Shown in pieces: positions 55,039-64,000 of a DNA stretch of 64,000 nt. The stretch's first letter is position 1, and each line of letters begins with the position of its first letter. The notes below the pieces were generated by a model. That model searched no databases, was not told the DNA's origin, and saw only the letters and a list, made by a program, of their open reading frames with translations. This DNA is from Planctomycetota bacterium (GTDB lineage Bacteria; Planctomycetota; UBA1135; GCA-002686595). The translations under genes were made by a program, and so were the position numbers. The stretch spans positions 23,601 through 87,600 of the forward strand of contig JABABA010000019.1 of NCBI GenBank assembly GCA_014238415.1. Reading direction: 5' to 3'.

Positions 55039-56649
55039 ATGAAGCCCACCAACACCGTGCCGGCGGTCCTCTCGATTCGTCCCCTGCGCCGCCTGTGGGT
55101 GCGCTTCGCCTTGATCCTGGTCGCACTGTTGTTGATCTCCTACTTCGCGGCACCAAGATTGGAAGGCATCGGAGAGAACCTGCTCAACCGCTTCTCGCCC
55201 CTTCCCGATGAACCCACGCCGGCGCATGTGAGCATGACTATCGATGGAGAACTCAAAGCTCCCTATGTGGATCTCTTGCATGTACCTTTGGACGAGAGTG
55301 ATCTGGTGCACCGCCTGATCAGGTGGTCGGAAGAGGAGAGCCCAGGCCATTGGGTTCCGCCCGATGCGGTTGTGGAGCAGCTAGCGAACGAGCTCGCAAT
55401 CTATGGACAGGCATTTGCCTGGACCGATGCGGGGGGACGGCTGATTGCCGCCAGCCCTGAACTAGACTTGATTCCCGGAGCAAAGATACCCGTCAGCCGT
55501 CCCCAGGCGGATTCGACCCTGATGAAGGCTGCGGCCGCAGAAACCAACCACCCCAATGTATTCGAAGTGGTGCTGCCGGTTGTCATGGCGGGCAAAGCAT
55601 GCGGTCGCTTGCATCTCTACACACGCAACAGTCCAGCGGAAGGCCTGATGGCCCCGGGCAGCCCCGAGGACGAACCGGAAGCCGGCCTCAGCCCGGCGCG
55701 ACTGGCCCGCCGGGAACGGATCGGCGCCTGGATTGACCTGACCCTATTCCTCTTCGTTGCCCTGCTGAGCAGCTTCATGCTCACGCGCATGGTCACCCAT
55801 AGACTCTCCCTGCTGGCAACCCATGCGGCGACTCCATTGGAGGACGCAGACGACACGCCCCTGGCAGCAGGAGCAGGTGGTGACGAAATCGCGCTGCTGA
55901 CCCATGCCCTTGGCGACCTGCGAAGTCGGGCACGCAACCTGATCAACGACCTGACCGAACAAGATGACGAGCGACGAAGGTGGATCGCCATGATCTCCCA
56001 CGACCTGCGAACACCCCTGACGGCCTTGACGACCTGTCTTGAGGGAGCCTTGGGCGATCTGAGCCAAGACCCAAACAGTGGAGAAAAGTCCGAAGTGAAG
56101 CGCCGGGTGAGCCTGGCCCTGACCGACGCCAAGCGCATGCGCACCCTGACCGATGACCTGTTGGACATCGCTCGCCTTGACACGGAAAAGGCCTTGGCAT
56201 TGGAACCGGTGCCCCCTGGCGAGATCGCACGGGAGGCCAAGGCGATCATGGGAGGCTTTGCAGAGGAGAAGGGTTGCACCCTGGAAGTCAAAGTTGAACG
56301 CGGTCTGCCCACCATCGAAGCGGACGGGTCACGCTTGCTGCGCGCACTAGAGAATCTGGTACGCAATGCCCTTGAGCACGCAAGCTCCCGGGTCGAACTG
56401 CAAGTGCTGGCAATTCAAAAAGGCATCGCCTTTGAAGTTCGCGATGACGGCCCAGGGCTGCCCTTGGAAGAGGGCGGCGAAGTGAATTTCACCTCTCTGG
56501 CGGGGCTGCGCTCAAGACCTGACTCTGCGGGACTCGGCTTGACCGTAGTACGCAAGGTTGCCGAAGCGCACGGGGGACGCTTGAGCGCGCGCAATCAGGA
56601 AAACAAGGGAGGTGCGACCTTTCGGCTGGAAGTACCCCATTTGACCTGA
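55039..56649 (+). CDS. Sensor histidine kinase
   Basis: A 536-residue membrane sensor. TM1 is at ~20-40 and TM2 at ~232-254, enclosing a ~190-residue periplasmic sensing domain. A short HAMP-like region follows. The dimerisation/phosphoacceptor box is WIAMISHDLRTPLTALTTCLEG (His321). The ATPase domain has an N-box (ALENLVRNALEHAS), G1 (FEVRDDGPGLPLEEGGE) and G2 (SAGLGLTVVRKVAEAHGGRLSARN). The periplasmic domain is not recognised. It is encoded just after its OmpR-type partner on the same strand. Confidence 0.95.
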   Translation: MKPTNTVPAVLSIRPLRRLWVRFALILVALLLISYFAAPRLEGIGENLLNRFSPLPDEPTPAHVSMTIDGELKAPYVDLLHVPLDESDLVHRLIRWSEEESPGHWVPPDAVVEQLANELAIYGQAFAWTDAGGRLIAASPELDLIPGAKIPVSRPQADSTLMKAAAAETNHPNVFEVVLPVVMAGKACGRLHLYTRNSPAEGLMAPGSPEDEPEAGLSPARLARRERIGAWIDLTLFLFVALLSSFMLTRMVTHRLSLLATHAATPLEDADDTPLAAGAGGDEIALLTHALGDLRSRARNLINDLTEQDDERRRWIAMISHDLRTPLTALTTCLEGALGDLSQDPNSGEKSEVKRRVSLALTDAKRMRTLTDDLLDIARLDTEKALALEPVPPGEIAREAKAIMGGFAEEKGCTLEVKVERGLPTIEADGSRLLRALENLVRNALEHASSRVELQVLAIQKGIAFEVRDDGPGLPLEEGGEVNFTSLAGLRSRPDSAGLGLTVVRKVAEAHGGRLSARNQENKGGATFRLEVPHLT

Positions 56650-56682
56650 CCGACAGTGCTGACGCGATGGTACTGCCCCAGC

Positions 56683-57540
56683 TCAAGAACTGAACAGGAA
56701 GTCACTGCTGCGTGACCAGGCGCAATATTGATATAGGGGCAGCAGGCGCAAGACCTCCCCCAGGAGGGTCTCGGGCACTTCGTCGGTCAGAACCGCCTTA
56801 CGATGCTCAAGATCAGTGGGCACCGGCCAATGGCGCTCTACGACCAGTTGGTGCTCCCCCGGTTTGTAGTAGTGCAGGTACTCCTCCAGGCGCTCAGGGG
56901 TCAAAGCACCACAACGCCACTCACCCTTCCAATCCGCAAGCCCCAAGCGAAAGCCATCTAGTTCATTGAGCACACAGAGCCAACCATCCAGAGTCTCAGC
57001 TTTCACTCTCCGGACAAGATTCTGCCCGTCATACCAGGCATCCGCATGAATCCTCAGGCTAACCTCCAGAGCACCGTGCTCCATGGCCAGGCACAGGTAG
57101 GCATTCTTGTAGGCCTGATCGAGATCCTTGGCCAGGTCCGACCCGAGCACTTTACGCAAGCGCACCTTTTCCGCCTTGGGACGCACAAGGTAGGTCCACA
57201 AGCGGGAAACCCGATTGCCATTGAAAGCGTGGGGATTGTGCAGGCTGGAACGAGCTTCGAGAAGCACACCCGCATTCTTGGCCTCAGCCACCGCCGCCTT
57301 GCCCAAGGCCAGCAACCTTCGTCTGGCCTGAAGCCGATGCTCGTTGTATTCTGATTTGCGCGCACGATCATCACTTAGGGCCTCAAAGTCCCAGGGTTCA
57401 AACAAGCTCTTTGAGGCAGCCCTGGGCTCAGGGTCCTTAGGTTCTCTGGATGGAGTCGGCACGGGACTGGGGGATGAGAGTAAGATCAGGGAAACGATCG
57501 GTCGATCCCCGTTGGTTATCGGACTGCAAAGCCTAACCAT
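56683..57540 (-). CDS. Unknown protein, divergent from the kinase gene
   Basis: About 285 residues, not recognised. A short hydrophobic stretch near the N-terminus (PIVSLILLSSPSPVP) is too weak to call a signal. The main part is charged and helical (DDRARKSEYNEHRLQARRRLLALGKAAVAEAKNAG), followed by an alpha/beta region rich in Trp (RLWTYLVRPKAEKVRLRK, RIHADAWYDGQNLVRRVK, LGLADWKGEWRCGALTPERLEEYLHYY). The start is uncertain: ATG 57540 leaves only 18 bp to the divergent kinase gene; GTG 57462 is an alternative. It is convergent with the sensor kinase gene. Confidence 0.7.
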   Translation of the reverse strand: MVRLCSPITNGDRPIVSLILLSSPSPVPTPSREPKDPEPRAASKSLFEPWDFEALSDDRARKSEYNEHRLQARRRLLALGKAAVAEAKNAGVLLEARSSLHNPHAFNGNRVSRLWTYLVRPKAEKVRLRKVLGSDLAKDLDQAYKNAYLCLAMEHGALEVSLRIHADAWYDGQNLVRRVKAETLDGWLCVLNELDGFRLGLADWKGEWRCGALTPERLEEYLHYYKPGEHQLVVERHWPVPTDLEHRKAVLTDEVPETLLGEVLRLLPLYQYCAWSRSSDFLFSS

Positions 57541-57558
57541 CCGACCGCTTGAGTCCCC

Positions 57559-59679
57559 ATGCAACTCGGCCACTTTGAATTCAACCCGACGGAAGACCGT
57601 CTGGGGGAGGGACCTCTGTCGGAGGTCTTCCGCGCCAAGGACACCCGGCTTGGACGCTCGGTGGCCCTCAAGATTCTGCGGTCCACAGCAGAGTTCGACC
57701 CCTTGAACGACAAGCGATTCATGCGCGAAGGGAAGATGCAAGCCTCCTTCAGCCACCCAGGGATCACGAAAATCTACGAGCAGGGCACACTCCAATCGGA
57801 GCAAGGCGAGCCCCAGCACTACATCGCCATGGAATTGCTCGTAGGGCACACCCTGGAGGATCTGGTCAAGGAACGATTGCTGGGCATCGACGAATGTCTA
57901 CGCATTGCGACCGCCCTGTCGGACGCTGTAGGTGCAGTGCACGATCGTCACATGGTCCACCGCGACCTGAAACCAGCCAATGTGTTTCTGACCTCCGACG
58001 GCAAAGTCAAACTGATGGACTTTGGAATTGCCCGGGCCAAGAACGAGTCTGCCATCACCCAGGCAGGCATGTTGGTGGGCACCGTACTCTTCATGTCTCC
58101 CGAACAGGTACGTGGAGAGGAGCTGACCTCAGCCTCGGATGTGTTCTCCCTGGGAGCCGTGCTCTACAACCTGTTCACCGGCAAATTCCCCTACCCCGGC
58201 CGCAGCTTTCCCGAAGTCTGCATGGCAATCCTTGATGCGCGCCCGCTGGAAAAGCCATCAGAGGCTCGGCCAGGACTGCAGCCCGCTATTGAAGATCTCT
58301 TGATGCACTGCCTGCAAGCGGATCCCAAGCTCCGTCTTGAAAACGGTAGCGCGGTTCATGCGGCACTATTGCAACTGGACGACCGCCTGGACGGCTCCAC
58401 GGTACGGCCACAACTTGCTGGATCAATCAGCATCGCCAAACCCACTGGCAATGGCACCAAGGCACATTCACAGTTGGCCAACAAGGTACACCAGGAGCTG
58501 ATGCGAGCTCTGAGCCGCAATCGCAACCTTGAGATCCTGGAGGAAGCGCCAGACCCGAGCAATAGGGCAGACGCGCGCGTCCTGCTTGAACTCAACCTGG
58601 ATAATGACGTGGGAATCCTTGGCATTGATCTCAAGCACCTGCATTGGGACGGCGCCGAGGCCAATGCATCTGACTCATCAATGGAAGAAGTGCACGCCGA
58701 ACGAGAGGAAAGTGACACGGAATTGATCGTCATGGAACAGGACCTTGCCTTTGGCGGCGCCCGAATGATTCGCAAGATGTTCGCCTCTGCCGCGCGGCAA
58801 AGGAAGAACAGCGAGACTCCGGAAACCAGCGAGCGGACCATGAAGCTGGTGAATGCGGCACGAGAACAGGTTCACCAGGGCACCAGCGGCCAGTTGACAC
58901 GCTCGCTGCTGCGCCTGCGTCAGGCACTGGAAGTCGATCGCTTCTACGCGCCCGCCCACGCACAGATGGCTGAAACCCTGGTGTTCAAATTCCTGCACTA
59001 TGAGGGGTACGAAGAGCACCTCCTGGAATCTCGACGCTCAGCCGCCCAGGCCTTGGACCTGGATCCAAAATGCGCCATCGCACATGTGGCCCTGGGCTTC
59101 GGCTATCACCTTCAAGGTCGTACCAATGATGCCCGGAGGGAGTACCGGCTGGCCCTCGACATCGACGCCAATGAGTGGTTCGCCCACAGACTGATGGGCT
59201 CCCTGCAAAAGGCGAACGGAGTCTTCACCTCCGCACGCACCCACCTGGAGCGAGCGGTCGGCCTGAAACCACATGATGCCTCGGCCTATGATCACCTCTG
59301 GGAGACCCTCGTGCGCTTGGACAAACGCGATCTGGCAGACGAAGGAGCCACACAGGGAATTGACCACGCGCGCAACCATCTAGCCGAACACCCTGAAGAC
59401 CTGGATACCATGACTCACATGGGACTGCTATATGCACGCCTCGGTCGAGCGGATCTCGCCCGAGAGACAGTCGCCAAGGCCCGACAGAAAGCACCCAAGG
59501 ATGGCTTTGTGGCCTTCCATTGCGGACTCGCACTGGCCGTACTCGGCGACCAGGAAGACGCGGTCAAGCACTTGCAGCGAGCGATTGACAGAGGCTACTA
59601 CGTGGGCAGTGAGATATTCCACAACCCGGCATTTGACCCCCTCAGGGGCCGCGAAGACTTTCAGGCGATGATGCAATGA
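57559..59679 (+). CDS. Ser/Thr protein kinase with C-terminal TPR region
   Basis: A 706-residue cytosolic Hanks-type kinase. The catalytic domain (residues ~6-275) is complete: Gly-loop GEGPLSEVF (16-24), ATP Lys38 (VALKIL), HRDLKPAN (Asp136, Lys138, Asn141), DFG (Asp154) and SPEQVRGEELTSASDVFSLG. A linker and an acidic middle region (~300-420) follow, then tetratricopeptide-like helices (~440-700: AQALDLDPKCAIAHVALGFGYHLQGRTNDARREYRLALDID, DLDTMTHMGLLYARLGRADLARETVAKA). No membrane helix is seen. The start ATG 57559 agrees with the family. The stop overlaps the next gene's start (ATGA), tying it to the exonuclease. Confidence 0.94.
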   Translation: MQLGHFEFNPTEDRLGEGPLSEVFRAKDTRLGRSVALKILRSTAEFDPLNDKRFMREGKMQASFSHPGITKIYEQGTLQSEQGEPQHYIAMELLVGHTLEDLVKERLLGIDECLRIATALSDAVGAVHDRHMVHRDLKPANVFLTSDGKVKLMDFGIARAKNESAITQAGMLVGTVLFMSPEQVRGEELTSASDVFSLGAVLYNLFTGKFPYPGRSFPEVCMAILDARPLEKPSEARPGLQPAIEDLLMHCLQADPKLRLENGSAVHAALLQLDDRLDGSTVRPQLAGSISIAKPTGNGTKAHSQLANKVHQELMRALSRNRNLEILEEAPDPSNRADARVLLELNLDNDVGILGIDLKHLHWDGAEANASDSSMEEVHAEREESDTELIVMEQDLAFGGARMIRKMFASAARQRKNSETPETSERTMKLVNAAREQVHQGTSGQLTRSLLRLRQALEVDRFYAPAHAQMAETLVFKFLHYEGYEEHLLESRRSAAQALDLDPKCAIAHVALGFGYHLQGRTNDARREYRLALDIDANEWFAHRLMGSLQKANGVFTSARTHLERAVGLKPHDASAYDHLWETLVRLDKRDLADEGATQGIDHARNHLAEHPEDLDTMTHMGLLYARLGRADLARETVAKARQKAPKDGFVAFHCGLALAVLGDQEDAVKHLQRAIDRGYYVGSEIFHNPAFDPLRGREDFQAMMQ

Positions 59680-60497
59680 GCCAGGGGCTCAAGTCACTGG
59701 TGTTCATGGACACCGAGACTGCAACCCTGCGCGGGGCACCGTTTCTCCTGGAATTGGGGGCGGTACGCGTAGTGGATGGAGACGCTCTGGAGACCTTTCA
59801 AGAACTGGTCCTGCCACCGGTACCCATCGACCCAGACGCCACCCTTGTGCACGGAATCGACGAGGCGCAAGTGCGGCAGGCGGACTTCGCGCCAGCGGTC
59901 CTCGAACGCTTCAATGAATTCGTCGGAGACGACTGGATGGTGGCCCACAACGCACCATTCGACGCGAGGGTGCTGGGCTTTGAATGCGCTCGCGCTGGCC
60001 TCGCGCCTCCCCCGGGGCCCTTCCTCGACACTCTGCCCATGGCAAAGCGGCACCTGCCTGAGGCTCCCGATCACAAATTGCAGACGCTCTGCCAGTTCCT
60101 TGAATTCGAATCCGGACGCCACCACCGGGCCCTGGACGATGCAGTTTGGTGCTGGAGAGTATTCCAGGCTTGCGCGGAAGATGCTGAGGAACACGACGAG
60201 GCCTGGACCCAGACCAAACTCCTGGGGCGTGTGCCAGTCACTGTGGCAGGACACATGCCCAGACCACCGCACCTCTCCGCCCGCCTACGGGGAATTGAGC
60301 GGGCTCTCACGGAGAGCGAAGAGGTCAACCTGCACTACACCAGTGCCAATGGGGCGAGCAGTACCCTGCCGGTGCTGCCCCGGTTCCTGTTCGAGCGCAA
60401 GCAGAAGGGGTATCTGGAGGCCGAATGCCTACGCTCGGGATTGCTCAAGACCTATCTGCTGGAGCGAATCAAGAAGGTTTCGCCCGTGATGACCTGA
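59676..60497 (+). CDS. DnaQ-like DEDDh 3'-5' exonuclease with C-terminal WYL-like domain
   Basis: A 273-residue protein. Residues ~5-170 form a DEDDh exonuclease: Exo I MDTETA (Asp12, Glu14), Exo [12 protein letters not shown] (Asp96) and Exo [11 protein letters not shown] (His149 or His150, Asp154), so the metal ligands appear complete. Residues ~200-270 resemble a WYL domain ([52 protein letters not shown]), a ligand-binding module known from regulators of defence and DNA-damage responses and from some helicases. It overlaps the kinase gene by ATGA. A DNA repair or defence role is inference. Confidence 0.85.
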   Translation: MSQGLKSLVFMDTETATLRGAPFLLELGAVRVVDGDALETFQELVLPPVPIDPDATLVHGIDEAQVRQADFAPAVLERFNEFVGDDWMVAHNAPFDARVLGFECARAGLAPPPGPFLDTLPMAKRHLPEAPDHKLQTLCQFLEFESGRHHRALDDAVWCWRVFQACAEDAEEHDEAWTQTKLLGRVPVTVAGHMPRPPHLSARLRGIERALTESEEVNLHYTSANGASSTLPVLPRFLFERKQKGYLEAECLRSGLLKTYLLERIKKVSPVMT

Positions 60498-60633
60498 TCT
60501 TTCTGGGGCTGCGAGATGCTCTCCCATGAACTCACAGCTGGAAACAACAGGGAAGGATCTGATTGCCCTGACCCAGAATTGACTTTCATCGGGTATTCTC
60601 TTTGGCTCAAAATTCTGCGAACCGATCCCCAGC

Positions 60634-62457
60634 ATGTCCTCCAACACCATCCGCAATGTGGCCATCGTGGCCCATGTTGACCATGGCAAGACCACCCTGG
60701 TCGATGCCCTGTTCCGCTTCGCCGGTACCTTTCGCAAGGGCCAGCAGGTGCAGGACAGAGTCTTGGATTCCAATGCCCAGGAACGCGAACGAGGAATCAC
60801 GATCCTGGCCAAGAACACAGCGATTGAATATCACGGTCAGCGCATCAACATCGTGGACACACCAGGTCACGCCGACTTTGGCGGCCAGGTGGAACGAACC
60901 CTCTCCATGGCCGATGCGGTGCTGCTGCTGGTCGATGCCTTTGAGGGGCCCATGCCCCAGACCCGCTTCGTACTGAGCAAGGCCTTTGAGCACGGACTCA
61001 AGGCGCTGGTGATGATCAACAAGGTCGATCGGCCGGACGCACGGGCGGATGAAGTCCTGAACGAAGTCTTTGACCTGTTCGTTGACCTGGGGGCCAATGA
61101 TGAGCAACTCGATTTCCCCATTGTCTATGGCTCGGGCCGCGACGCCTGGGCCGTGCGCGATTCCCACCAGACCAGCAATGATCTGCAGGCCCTGATGGAC
61201 ATGCTGATGGACGAACTGCCGACTCCCGATGCGGATTCCAAAGGGCCCGTACTGTTTCAGGCCGCAACCCTTGATCGGGATGACTACCTGGGACGCATCG
61301 CAGTAGGTCGCGTTCACCGGGGCACATTGAAGGTCGGTGAACGCTTGATGGTAGCCCATCCAAATCGCAGCAAGCCAACCACTGTGACCCTGAAGAACCT
61401 GTTCCGCTACGAGGGTCTCAAGCGCGTTCCCCGCGAAATGGTCACCGCTGGAGATGTGGCCGTGGTCACCGGTATCGACGAGATCGGCATCGGCGACACG
61501 CTTTGCCATCCAGAGCACATTGATCCCCTGCCCGCAATCGCCATCGACGAGCCGACCATCTCGATGATCTTCCGCATCAACAACTCGCCCATGGCAGGCA
61601 CAGAAGGTCAATTTGTCACCAGCCGCCACCTTATCGCGCGTCTTGAGCGCGCCGCCACCCGGGATGTGGCTCTCCTGGTCAAGTCCACCGACTCGGCGGA
61701 CTCTTTCGAGGTCTGCGGACGGGGCGTCATGCACCTATCGGTGCTGATCGAAGAGATGCGCCGAGAGGGGTATGAGTTTTCCGTGGGCAAACCGCACGTG
61801 ATCTTGAAAGAGGTAGACGGCAAGACCTGCGAGCCCTACGAGCGCGCCGCAGTCGAAGTGCCCAGTGACAGTGCCGGACGCATCATCGAGTACCTTGGCC
61901 GACGTCGTGGGGAGATGCTGGACATGACACACATCGGCAAGCTCGCCAAGGTCGAGTTCAGGATCCCCGCACGGGGCCTGATCGGAGCCCGCACAGCACT
62001 GCTGACCCTCTCCCAGGGCGAAGCCGTGCTGAGCCATGTGTTCGATTGCTGGGGCCCGGACGGCGGCGTCATCCCGCGCCGCACCAACGGAGTACTGATT
62101 TCCGATCGCGATGGCCCGGTAGTAGCCTACGCCCTCGATGGACTACAGGACCGCGGCCAGTTCTTCGTGGCACCCGGCGATACGGTCTATGAAGGCATGA
62201 TTGTCGGTGAAAACAGCAAGGACGCTGACCTTGAACTCAACGTCTGCCGGGCAAAGAAGCTCACCAACATGCGTGCCTCCGGCAGGGATGACAACACCAA
62301 GATCGCTCCACCGGTCCTCATGAGCCTGGAAGAGATGTTGGAATATGTGGAAGACGACGAAGTGGTCGAAGTCACACCCAAATCCATGCGCCTCCGCAAG
62401 ATCCAACTCGACCCCAACATCCGCAAACGCACACGCAGGCGAGCGACCGGCGTCTAG
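60634..62457 (+). CDS. typA: Ribosome-associated GTPase TypA/BipA
   Basis: A 607-residue translational GTPase. The G domain shows G1 [15 protein letters not shown] (residues ~10-24), [16 protein letters not shown]3 [16 protein letters not shown] and G4 [13 protein letters not shown], then elongation-factor-like domains. The BipA-specific C-terminal part has [31 protein letters not shown] and [31 protein letters not shown]. It acts in ribosome assembly and stress adaptation. ATG 60634 matches the family start. Its length is typical. It has 136 bp upstream for its own promoter. Confidence 0.97.
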   Translation: MSSNTIRNVAIVAHVDHGKTTLVDALFRFAGTFRKGQQVQDRVLDSNAQERERGITILAKNTAIEYHGQRINIVDTPGHADFGGQVERTLSMADAVLLLVDAFEGPMPQTRFVLSKAFEHGLKALVMINKVDRPDARADEVLNEVFDLFVDLGANDEQLDFPIVYGSGRDAWAVRDSHQTSNDLQALMDMLMDELPTPDADSKGPVLFQAATLDRDDYLGRIAVGRVHRGTLKVGERLMVAHPNRSKPTTVTLKNLFRYEGLKRVPREMVTAGDVAVVTGIDEIGIGDTLCHPEHIDPLPAIAIDEPTISMIFRINNSPMAGTEGQFVTSRHLIARLERAATRDVALLVKSTDSADSFEVCGRGVMHLSVLIEEMRREGYEFSVGKPHVILKEVDGKTCEPYERAAVEVPSDSAGRIIEYLGRRRGEMLDMTHIGKLAKVEFRIPARGLIGARTALLTLSQGEAVLSHVFDCWGPDGGVIPRRTNGVLISDRDGPVVAYALDGLQDRGQFFVAPGDTVYEGMIVGENSKDADLELNVCRAKKLTNMRASGRDDNTKIAPPVLMSLEEMLEYVEDDEVVEVTPKSMRLRKIQLDPNIRKRTRRRATGV

Positions 62458-62496
62458 CAGGGGCGGATCGGGCCGAAGACGAACGAAGAGCAGACC

Positions 62497-64000
62497 TCAA
62501 CGCAGGCTGACTTCAAGGCGCAGTGCGCCTCCACTCCCCAGACTCAGAGTCCAGCCCCCATCCGCACTGGCAGTCATAAGGTGCACGCCGTCGAGGGGCA
62601 GAATACTCACTCTTGGACGATCAAGACTGCTATAGAGAGCCCCTGGCCCCGGACTCACCTTGCGGTCCTCGGTCTTGCAGGCCAGGCCGCGCATCACAAT
62701 CGCCGGTGTGCCTGAGGATCCCACCACCACTCGAGCGGTCAACGCCAGCCCCTCCAAGGAAAGAGCCGGATAGAAAGCCGGGGCCGTAGCGGACTGAGCA
62801 ATCTCCCCGTTCACTTCTGGATAGACCAGGTGCTCGTCCCCGAGGCCAAGCACCACTCGCAGACCCTCTTGAACATGCAACTGCGCCTCCTCCATCAGAT
62901 CATCCCCATCAAACAGGCGTACACCCAGGGATCGAGCGGTTCGCGGTCGGCCCAGACCACGAACCAGATCAAACCCAGCAGCAAACTCCGTGGACGGTTG
63001 TTGGTTGGACACGATGAGAATTCCGCCGCCAAAGGAGCGCACCTCGTTCTGCTCATCTGCACAGGCGTCCAGCACGAGGTCCTCCAGATCATTTTCTTCG
63101 AACAGGACGCTCAAGAATCCACCTTCCTGCTCATAGTTATCGATGGTGGGCATCGTCGCAAATACGTGCGGGTCCAAGCCGAGGTGTGCGTTCAAAGTGG
63201 GCGCAGCGAACCCATTCATGGGCATGAAGGCCAACCGCCAACCGTTGCTCAACTGAGCCTGGGTCATGGGCTGGGCACCGCCATCCAGGTGCTGGATGAT
63301 CAGTAGTTCCGACTCCCCACCGCTTTTCAGGCCCGCCCCCACTTTCAGAACGAGGGCTTGACCCGTAGGCAGAAAGAAGTCCGCCGCAACACATGCTGTC
63401 CGCAAGGTATAGGTATCAAGGGGCATGCCTTCCTGCAGGGTGGAAACATGCTGCTTCCCCTCAAGCGTCATTCGGGTCGAGATCAAGAGGTCCCGCTGGC
63501 CCAGCTCCCTCAATTGTGAACGATTGTTCAGCATGCTGAGGGAAATCCCCCCTTCCACACGCCCGGCACTCAAGCGGAGTTCCTCCCCTGAAGGCACTGT
63601 GCCTCTCACGGGAACTGAAATCGCCATCCCAGAGGCGACCTCGCAATCCACCGCGATCGTGACACTGGAATAGACTTCTGGCGCAAGGTAGATCGGTTGA
63701 CCCCCATCCAGGGAAATGACTCGCGACGCGGCTTCTGGGTTGCGCGAGACTTGTCTTGCGCTGGCATTGTCCACAAGCCCGACTTGAAGGCCTCCAGCAG
63801 CGTCACTCGGTATCCGGGTCAACTGCAAACGCAAAGGCTGACCCCAAACTGCATTGAGGAACCCAAAGAACTCTGCCAGCAGGGCATGACTCTCGGCATC
63901 AACCCCCACCAGTAGTTCGTCATCCATAGCCATCAGCCAGCACTCAGGGTGAAAGTCCAACGTATCCCCCAAGACGGTGCGCGCAAGATCAGCTACTTCA
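62497..64000 (-). CDS. Unknown protein, 5' end beyond the window (partial)
   Basis: The minus-strand frame is open from 62497 to the right edge, giving about 500 codons; a TTG at 63972 is not needed as a start because coding-like sequence (EVADLARTVLGDTLDFHPECW) continues upstream of it. The protein is soluble and beta-rich with many Ser/Gly/Leu-rich strands (VYSSVTIAVDCEVASGMAISVPVRGTVPSGEELRL, GGGILIVSNQQPSTEFAAGFDLVRG, SLEGLALTARVVVGSSGTPAIVMRG), ending in TLSLGSGGALRLEVSLR. No family is recognised. It converges on typA across 39 bp. Confidence 0.6.
   Translation of the reverse strand, partial: EVADLARTVLGDTLDFHPECWLMAMDDELLVGVDAESHALLAEFFGFLNAVWGQPLRLQLTRIPSDAAGGLQVGLVDNASARQVSRNPEAASRVISLDGGQPIYLAPEVYSSVTIAVDCEVASGMAISVPVRGTVPSGEELRLSAGRVEGGISLSMLNNRSQLRELGQRDLLISTRMTLEGKQHVSTLQEGMPLDTYTLRTACVAADFFLPTGQALVLKVGAGLKSGGESELLIIQHLDGGAQPMTQAQLSNGWRLAFMPMNGFAAPTLNAHLGLDPHVFATMPTIDNYEQEGGFLSVLFEENDLEDLVLDACADEQNEVRSFGGGILIVSNQQPSTEFAAGFDLVRGLGRPRTARSLGVRLFDGDDLMEEAQLHVQEGLRVVLGLGDEHLVYPEVNGEIAQSATAPAFYPALSLEGLALTARVVVGSSGTPAIVMRGLACKTEDRKVSPGPGALYSSLDRPRVSILPLDGVHLMTASADGGWTLSLGSGGALRLEVSLR

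Noticed and set aside
1..64000. CRISPR array, integrase, transposase or prophage
   Set aside because: No regularly spaced repeats and no mobile-element proteins were seen; the two tRNA genes have no integrase or duplicated 3' end beside them.

Overview
The window is a gene-dense chromosomal segment of high GC content with no insertion sequence, phage gene, CRISPR array or rRNA. Several protein types point to a planctomycete-like (PVC group) bacterium: a huge secreted ThuA / propeller / HEAT / CxxCH cytochrome protein, a MauG-type di-haem protein carrying a Calx-beta-like domain and a right-handed beta-helix, and many secreted or lipid-anchored proteins of unknown function. This assignment is inference from gene content; no marker gene was compared. 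Both tRNA genes encode their own CCA end.

Layout. 1-3085: the end of a CusA/CzcA metal-efflux pump and a small cysteine-rich lipoprotein. 3204-10024: a MOSC protein, the 1665-residue ThuA-cytochrome fusion, and an outer-membrane beta-barrel whose signal peptide is separated from the barrel by two in-frame TGA codons spaced like a CxxC pair. 10054-12502: a tightly coupled operon of Tm-1-like (UPF0261), PEP-hydrolase-like TIM-barrel and cupin proteins. 12675-18132: small membrane proteins, tRNA-Pro(GGG), gpsA-plsY, a hydantoinase-A-like protein and tRNA-Gly(GCC). 18149-22751 (minus strand): ThiD-like kinase, DHH phosphoesterase, sugar-phosphate isomerase-like protein, purB. 22949-28119 (minus strand): VanZ-like protein, RsbW-like ATPase, nadC, a helix-hairpin-helix protein, a MinD-like ATPase, an unknown protein and ruvC. 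28155-31353: ispD-ispF converging on an MsbA-like ABC exporter.

31492-37339: a SurA-like secreted protein diverges from a four-gene operon of unknown proteins (a cytosolic-looking protein, a SurA-N-like lipoprotein, a HEAT-like secreted protein and a degenerate metallopeptidase). 37354-42360: an SGNH hydrolase and two tandem B12-binding radical SAM paralogues. 42375-50652: a large carboxypeptidase-regulatory-like protein, a haemolysin-III family protein, an unknown secreted protein and the di-haem/beta-helix fusion. 51112-54028: the three-subunit proton-translocating transhydrogenase. 54326-56649: an OmpR-type two-component system. 56683-60497: an unknown protein diverging from a Ser/Thr kinase-TPR gene that is coupled to an exonuclease-WYL-like fusion. 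60634-62457: typA/bipA. 62497-64000: a partial unknown protein.

Most housekeeping genes are unambiguous. The most unusual items are the possible new selenoprotein at 8972-10024, the domain fusions, the radical SAM pair and the uncharacterised secreted operon at 33801-37339.
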